DNA from: an uncultured Oscillospiraceae bacterium
Lineage (GTDB): Bacteria; Bacillota; Clostridia; Oscillospirales; Oscillospiraceae
Length of the DNA: 9,553 nucleotides
NCBI GenBank assembly: GCA_934561725.1
Contig: CAKTGW010000013.1
Span: forward strand, 1 to 9,553
Direction of reading: 5' to 3'
The translations under genes and the position numbers were made by a program. Positions within the stretch are counted from its first letter, which is position 1. The number at the start of each line of letters is the position of its first letter. Below, piece by piece: positions 5,807 to 9,553 of the stretch. The notes under the pieces were generated by a model that was not told the origin of the DNA, ran no database searches, and saw nothing but the letters and a program-made list of their open reading frames with translations.

Positions 5807-6772
5807 TCAATCAATGCAATGACAACAGGCATAATGTCCAGGCCCGACTTCCCGCATTTCCGGTGTTATTTCCGTACAGATTGCTTTTTTGAATGGGCAT
5901 CTTGGATTAAACGGACAGCCGGCAGGCTTATTCAGCGGAGATGGGATTTCACCAACAGATTTGACCTTTTGCGGCTTTAGCAGTTCTTCGTCATTGCTCA
6001 AAACCGGAATAGATGCCAAAAGCATCTGCGTATATGGGTGCTTTGGATTGTTGAAGAACTCGGCTGTATCTGCATATTCACAAATATTTCCGAGATACAT
6101 AACGGCTAAGCGATCGCAGATATTGCGTACCAGGCACATGTTGTGTGTAATGAACAGGTAGGACAGATCATTTTCTTGCTGAAGTACTCGCAATTTGTTG
6201 GTCACCTTCGCCTGAATCGATACATCCAGGGCCGAAGTTGGCTCATCCAGCACGATGAAGCGGGGTTTTGCTGCCAAGGCGCGCGCTACACAAATCAGCT
6301 GTTTTTCTCCGCCGCCAATATTGCGCGGGTATTTATCCAAATAGCTCAACGGAAGCCCTACCTGCAAGATGGCATTTCTGACGCGCTCCTCCACTTCTTT
6401 TGCGGTCAGCGCTTTTTCAGCAAAGTGCTTCACCGGAACAGACAAAATTTGGCGAATAGTTTTTCGTGGATTGAGCGATCCGCCGGGATCCTGAAACACC
6501 AGCTGGATCTTCTGCTTCAATTCTGCAGAGCGCTGCCGCGCCGGCATGGAAATATCTGTGCCGTCAAATATGATCTCGCCGTCTGTTGGGCCATATGCGC
6601 CTACAACCATTGAGCCGATCGTTGATTTCCCAGAGCCCGACTCACCAACGAGTCCAAAGATCTCGCCTTTTCTGATCTCAAAATTTATTCCGTCCACCGC
6701 GATAAGATTTCCAAACTTGGTCTTGAATTCCTTTCGCAGATTTTTAACCCGAAGCATTGCTTCGCCGCTCAT
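5807..6772 (-). CDS. ABC importer ATPase, OppF/DppF/NikE-like, with atypical signature
   Basis: One of two ATPases that power uptake through the adjacent permeases. In the 321-residue product the Walker A is GESGSGKST (43-51), the Q-loop Q94, Walker B FIVLDEP (172-178) and the H-loop H210. The C-terminal peptide-transporter extension contains GCPFNPRCPF with cysteines C286, C292 and C299, plus CCHC at the end (C316, C317, C319). The ABC signature is unusual: IGGGEKQ (152-158) replaces the normal LSGGQRQ, losing the conserved serine and glutamine. The start is ATG 6772, with GAGGAGG about 10 nt upstream; it overlaps the previous gene's stop as ATGA. Earlier in-frame residues belong to the overlap with that gene. 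Substrate (peptide, nickel chelate or other) is unknown. Confidence 0.88.
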   Translation of the reverse strand: MSGEAMLRVKNLRKEFKTKFGNLIAVDGINFEIRKGEIFGLVGESGSGKSTIGSMVVGAYGPTDGEIIFDGTDISMPARQRSAELKQKIQLVFQDPGGSLNPRKTIRQILSVPVKHFAEKALTAKEVEERVRNAILQVGLPLSYLDKYPRNIGGGEKQLICVARALAAKPRFIVLDEPTSALDVSIQAKVTNKLRVLQQENDLSYLFITHNMCLVRNICDRLAVMYLGNICEYADTAEFFNNPKHPYTQMLLASIPVLSNDEELLKPQKVKSVGEIPSPLNKPAGCPFNPRCPFKKAICTEITPEMREVGPGHYACCHCID

Positions 6773-7743
6773 ATTGATTTCGCCTCCTCTGCTGCAAAAC
6801 AAGACACCATTCGCTGGGTTCCGGGCAGTTCTTTTAATGTCGGTGCCGCTGCTCGGCACCGTTCACTCGCTCGCGGACAGCGATCTGCAAAACGGCATCC
6901 CGCCGGCGGATTGATATAACTGGGGATATCGCCTGCAATACCATCCGCAATACCGTCTCCAGTCAGTTTCGGCGTTGCTGCCAGCAATCCGGTTGTGTAT
7001 GGGTGTCGTGGATCTGCAAACACCTCTGTCGTCGGGCCGTATTCCACAATATTTCCCGCATACATTACATAAACGAAGTCTGTAATTTTGCGAATTGCGC
7101 CTAACGCATGGCTGACAATAATCAGAGATTTCTTCTGCTTTTGTACCAATTGATCCAGAAGCTCCAAAATCTGTTCTTCAATTGTTACATCCAATGCCGT
7201 GGTTGGCTCGTCGGCAATAATCAAACGCGTATCTTTCATCAAAGCCATTGCGATGCAGATACGTTGGCGCATACCGCCGGATAACTGAATCGGATAGCTG
7301 TCCAGAACGCGTTCCGGGGCAGGCATAGATACATTTTTCAATGCGTCCATCATTTTCCTGCGATAGTCTGCCTTTTTTAGGCCCGGAAACTGACTTTTCA
7401 GAATATCCATCATCTGGGTCGAGATTTTTAGCGTCGGATTCAGCGAGGATGATGGATCCTGAAAAATCATGGATACATTTTTGCGGACATTATGTACTCC
7501 GCCACGGCTTTTGATATCCACGCCACACACCTGGATGGCTCCGGCCTTCATAATTGCCGGGGGAATGCGCAGAACAGCGGTGGCAGCTTTCAGCACTGTA
7601 GTTTTACCGCAGCCTGTTTCGCCGATCAGACCAACACGCTGCCCAGCGTCTACATGAAGAGACAATCCCGGAATGACATCCAGCGTACCTTCATAGACCT
7701 TATATCCAACCGAAAGGTTTTGAACATCCAACACTCGCTCCAT
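6769..7743 (-). CDS. ABC importer ATPase, OppD/DppD/NikD-like
   Basis: The partner ATPase of the importer, 324 residues. Motifs are complete: Walker A GETGCGKTT (41-49), Q95 in the Q-loop, signature LSGGMRQR (154-161), Walker B LIIADEP (174-180) with catalytic E179, and H212. The C-terminal oligopeptide/dipeptide extension carries AGCRFADRCP and further cysteines (C283, C289, C296, C315), a spacing common in this subfamily. The start ATG 7743 has GGAGG 7 nt upstream, and its A is shared with the TAA of the permease gene before it. The gene's own stop overlaps the next ATPase start. It is expected to form a heterodimer with the downstream ATPase, so this copy would supply the standard signature to one of the two nucleotide sites. 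Confidence 0.91.
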   Translation of the reverse strand: MERVLDVQNLSVGYKVYEGTLDVIPGLSLHVDAGQRVGLIGETGCGKTTVLKAATAVLRIPPAIMKAGAIQVCGVDIKSRGGVHNVRKNVSMIFQDPSSSLNPTLKISTQMMDILKSQFPGLKKADYRRKMMDALKNVSMPAPERVLDSYPIQLSGGMRQRICIAMALMKDTRLIIADEPTTALDVTIEEQILELLDQLVQKQKKSLIIVSHALGAIRKITDFVYVMYAGNIVEYGPTTEVFADPRHPYTTGLLAATPKLTGDGIADGIAGDIPSYINPPAGCRFADRCPRASERCRAAAPTLKELPGTQRMVSCFAAEEAKSI

Positions 7744-8639
7744 TATTTTTCCTCCACATTCAACACATCCGTCAGTCCATCGCCCAGCAAATTGAACCCC
7801 ATAACAATAACGACAACAGCAATTGCCGGCATAACAGACATCCACCAAAAGTCAGGAAGATACGCAACACCGTCGGAAACCATAGAGCCCAACGATGGCG
7901 TCGGCGGCTGAACACCCAGCCCGACAAAGCTCATACTGGATGCTGTCAGAATGATACTGCCGGTATCCAGCGTCATCTTTGTAACAATCGACGAAGCAAG
8001 ATTTGGCAGCATCTCGCTGAAAATGATCTTTGACATACTGACACCAGACAGCTCTGTGTAAGTGATATAGAGTTCATTCTTTAAGGAGGCAACCAAGTTA
8101 TAGGTAATGCGGGTATACCACGGCCACCATGCACTGGCGATGCCCAAAGCACAGAATAAATAGTTATTTGTAAACATGCAGCAAACGACCATTGCCAGGA
8201 TCAGCGGAGGAATCGACATAAAAAGCTCTGTAATTCTGGTGATCACAGCGTCAATCATCGTTCCCTGATAATAGCCGGAAATCAAACCGAGCACAACGCC
8301 GAGTGGAACAGAAATTACCAAAACCAGCGCCGCAATTGCCAATGACGGCCGCAGGCCAATCAGCATACGGCTGAAAATGTCTCTGCCGTAATCGTCGGTA
8401 CCGCAAATATGCGCCATACTGGGAGCCTGAAAGGTTTCAGACATATGGGTCACAATGCCGGCATCTTCGGAATACGGCGCTATTGCGGTGCAGAACACCG
8501 TCAGTAAAAATGTAAGAAGTACAATGAACAGCCCGACCATCGACATTGGATTGTGCGAGAATTTGTACCAGCCGCGCTTAAACGCTTCTTTTCTTGGATT
8601 GTACTGCTGCGCTTCCAGCGTGGAATGTACCATTACCAT
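7743..8639 (-). CDS. ABC importer permease, DppC/NikC-like
   Basis: An inner-membrane permease of 298 residues, normal for the family. After a short cytoplasmic N terminus there is a first membrane segment (about 32-54) and the extracytoplasmic stretch with GTDDYGRDIFSR (80-91) that typifies DppC/OppC/NikC. Further segments follow near 100-122, 138-158, 160-178, 228-245 and 267-287. The cytoplasmic EAA loop that couples to the ATPases is YTELSGVSMSKIIFSEMLPN (194-213). The start ATG 8639 has AGGAG 9 nt upstream and lies one base after the preceding permease's TGA. It pairs with that permease to form the translocation channel. The family handles peptides, nickel and other small solutes, and nothing in the sequence discriminates among these. 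Confidence 0.92.
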   Translation of the reverse strand: MVMVHSTLEAQQYNPRKEAFKRGWYKFSHNPMSMVGLFIVLLTFLLTVFCTAIAPYSEDAGIVTHMSETFQAPSMAHICGTDDYGRDIFSRMLIGLRPSLAIAALVLVISVPLGVVLGLISGYYQGTMIDAVITRITELFMSIPPLILAMVVCCMFTNNYLFCALGIASAWWPWYTRITYNLVASLKNELYITYTELSGVSMSKIIFSEMLPNLASSIVTKMTLDTGSIILTASSMSFVGLGVQPPTPSLGSMVSDGVAYLPDFWWMSVMPAIAVVVIVMGFNLLGDGLTDVLNVEEK

Positions 8640-8640
8640 C

Positions 8641-9553
8641 TCAACTCTCTCCTCTCAGTCGAATTCTGGGATCTAACAGGGCAACACCGATATCTACCAG
8701 CATATTGATCACAGAAAACATAATACCAAATATCATTGTTACCGAAATGATCCCGTAAGGGTCCTTATTCAGAATCACATTCAGCGCATACTGTGAAAAA
8801 CCGTTAATACGGAATATATTCTCAATGATAAAAGCGTTTCCAAGCAAAGATGCTACCTGCAGGCCATATACGGTCAAAGTTGGAATAAAGGAAGGCTTCA
8901 TCAGGTGCTTACAGATGAGCTTGCATTTATTCACACCAGCTACTTCTGCAAATGCAATGTAATCGGCATTGATGTTTTCCACCATAGAGGAGCGATGAAT
9001 CCGCGCTTGATAGGCAACGGAACCGATTGCGACGCTGATACATGGCAAAAAATAGCTGCGCATACATTGAACAAATAATCCGAACTGTCCGGAGAGAAGG
9101 CAATCCAGCGCCGGCGCCCCTGTGATATGAATGCTGTCCGGAATATTCGGAAATCCGCCAATCGGGAAAGCGTGCAGGTGGTACGCAAATAAAAGCATGA
9201 AAATAATGCCGAACGCATAAGCGGGGGTAACAATTCCCAAATAAGACACAAACCGGATCAGATTGTCCACCCATGTATTACGGAACAGAGCAGATATTGT
9301 GCCCAGCAGAACACCGAAAGCCAAAATCAGAACTGCCGCCAAAATGCACAATTCAAGGCTTCTGGGCAGATACTGTGCAATATCAATGGATACTGCGCGG
9401 TGCGTATAAAGGGATGTGCCGAAGTCGCCCTTGGTAACGATCCCTGCCAGCCAATGGCCCCATTGTACAAGAAGAGGCCGATCAAAATACAGCTGGTGCC
9501 GGTATTCCGCAATTGTCTCTTCCGAAGCCAGCGGACCAAGAGAACTTTTAACC
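8641..9553 (-). CDS. ABC importer permease, DppB/NikB-like, 5'-truncated by window edge
   Basis: An inner-membrane permease. The frame stays open to the window edge (first whole codon 9552), so the start lies outside; 303 residues are visible. Family length is about 315-340, so the missing part is probably the first membrane segment. The visible N-terminal part, with LGPLASEETIAEYRHQLYFD followed by a GDFGTSLYTHR-like stretch, is the typical DppB extracytoplasmic region. Downstream come several hydrophobic segments, an EAA loop (FAEVAGVNKCKLICKHLMKP) and the family's C-terminal LLDPRIRL. A TTG at 9351 could look like a start, but the homologous sequence upstream of it excludes that. It leads the visible part of a four-gene operon. 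A substrate-binding protein gene would be expected beyond the edge. Confidence 0.9.
   Translation of the reverse strand, partial: VKSSLGPLASEETIAEYRHQLYFDRPLLVQWGHWLAGIVTKGDFGTSLYTHRAVSIDIAQYLPRSLELCILAAVLILAFGVLLGTISALFRNTWVDNLIRFVSYLGIVTPAYAFGIIFMLLFAYHLHAFPIGGFPNIPDSIHITGAPALDCLLSGQFGLFVQCMRSYFLPCISVAIGSVAYQARIHRSSMVENINADYIAFAEVAGVNKCKLICKHLMKPSFIPTLTVYGLQVASLLGNAFIIENIFRINGFSQYALNVILNKDPYGIISVTMIFGIMFSVINMLVDIGVALLDPRIRLRGES

Noticed and set aside
9327..9539. 70-codon minus-strand ORF at the right edge
   Set aside because: It is out of frame with the DppB/NikB-like permease, whose homologous sequence continues in its own frame to the window edge.
1..9553. Mobile element, CRISPR array, tRNA or rRNA genes
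   Set aside because: No transposase or integrase motifs, no regularly spaced repeats, and no tRNA cloverleaf or rRNA segments were seen.

Overview
The window looks like chromosomal DNA from a low-to-mid-GC Gram-positive bacterium, most likely a gut-type Clostridia. The grounds are strong GGAGG-type ribosome sites throughout, two exact TTGACA-N17-TATAAT promoters, intrinsic terminators with T-runs, a T-box-like leader RNA and tightly overlapping operon genes. No mobile element, CRISPR array, tRNA or rRNA was seen. The taxonomic placement is inference.

Left part (1-3291): the 3' end of a cysteine synthase gene (cysK, + strand) stops at 818 and meets a two-gene minus-strand operon head on. That operon encodes a Cys/Met-metabolism PLP enzyme (cystathionine synthase/lyase family) followed by a PatB/MalY-type C-S lyase. 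Each side has its own hairpin in the 819-958 gap. Together these genes make cysteine and interconvert or cleave sulfur amino acids.

Middle (3292-3966): a divergent control region. The minus operon starts from a perfect sigma-A promoter near 3725 that is overlapped by a perfect dyad. It has a leader of more than 400 nt with a T-box-like antiterminator/terminator pair and a short hydrophobic ORF. A second perfect promoter fires to the right through a structured 5' UTR into larE.

Right-centre (3967-5743): larE (ATP-dependent sacrificial sulfur transferase) and a nitrilase-superfamily amidohydrolase, 3 nt apart. A terminator follows that can also serve the opposing operon.

Right (5807-9553, minus strand): four genes of a peptide/nickel-type (Opp/Dpp/Nik) ABC importer in the order permease B (cut by the window edge), permease C, ATPase D, ATPase F, with start/stop overlaps or 1-nt gaps. 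The substrate-binding protein is not in the window. One ATPase has an unusual ABC signature. The points most worth a second look are the atypical T-box leader with its superimposed operators, the larE-amidohydrolase pairing without visible larA/B/C, and the asymmetric ATPase pair.
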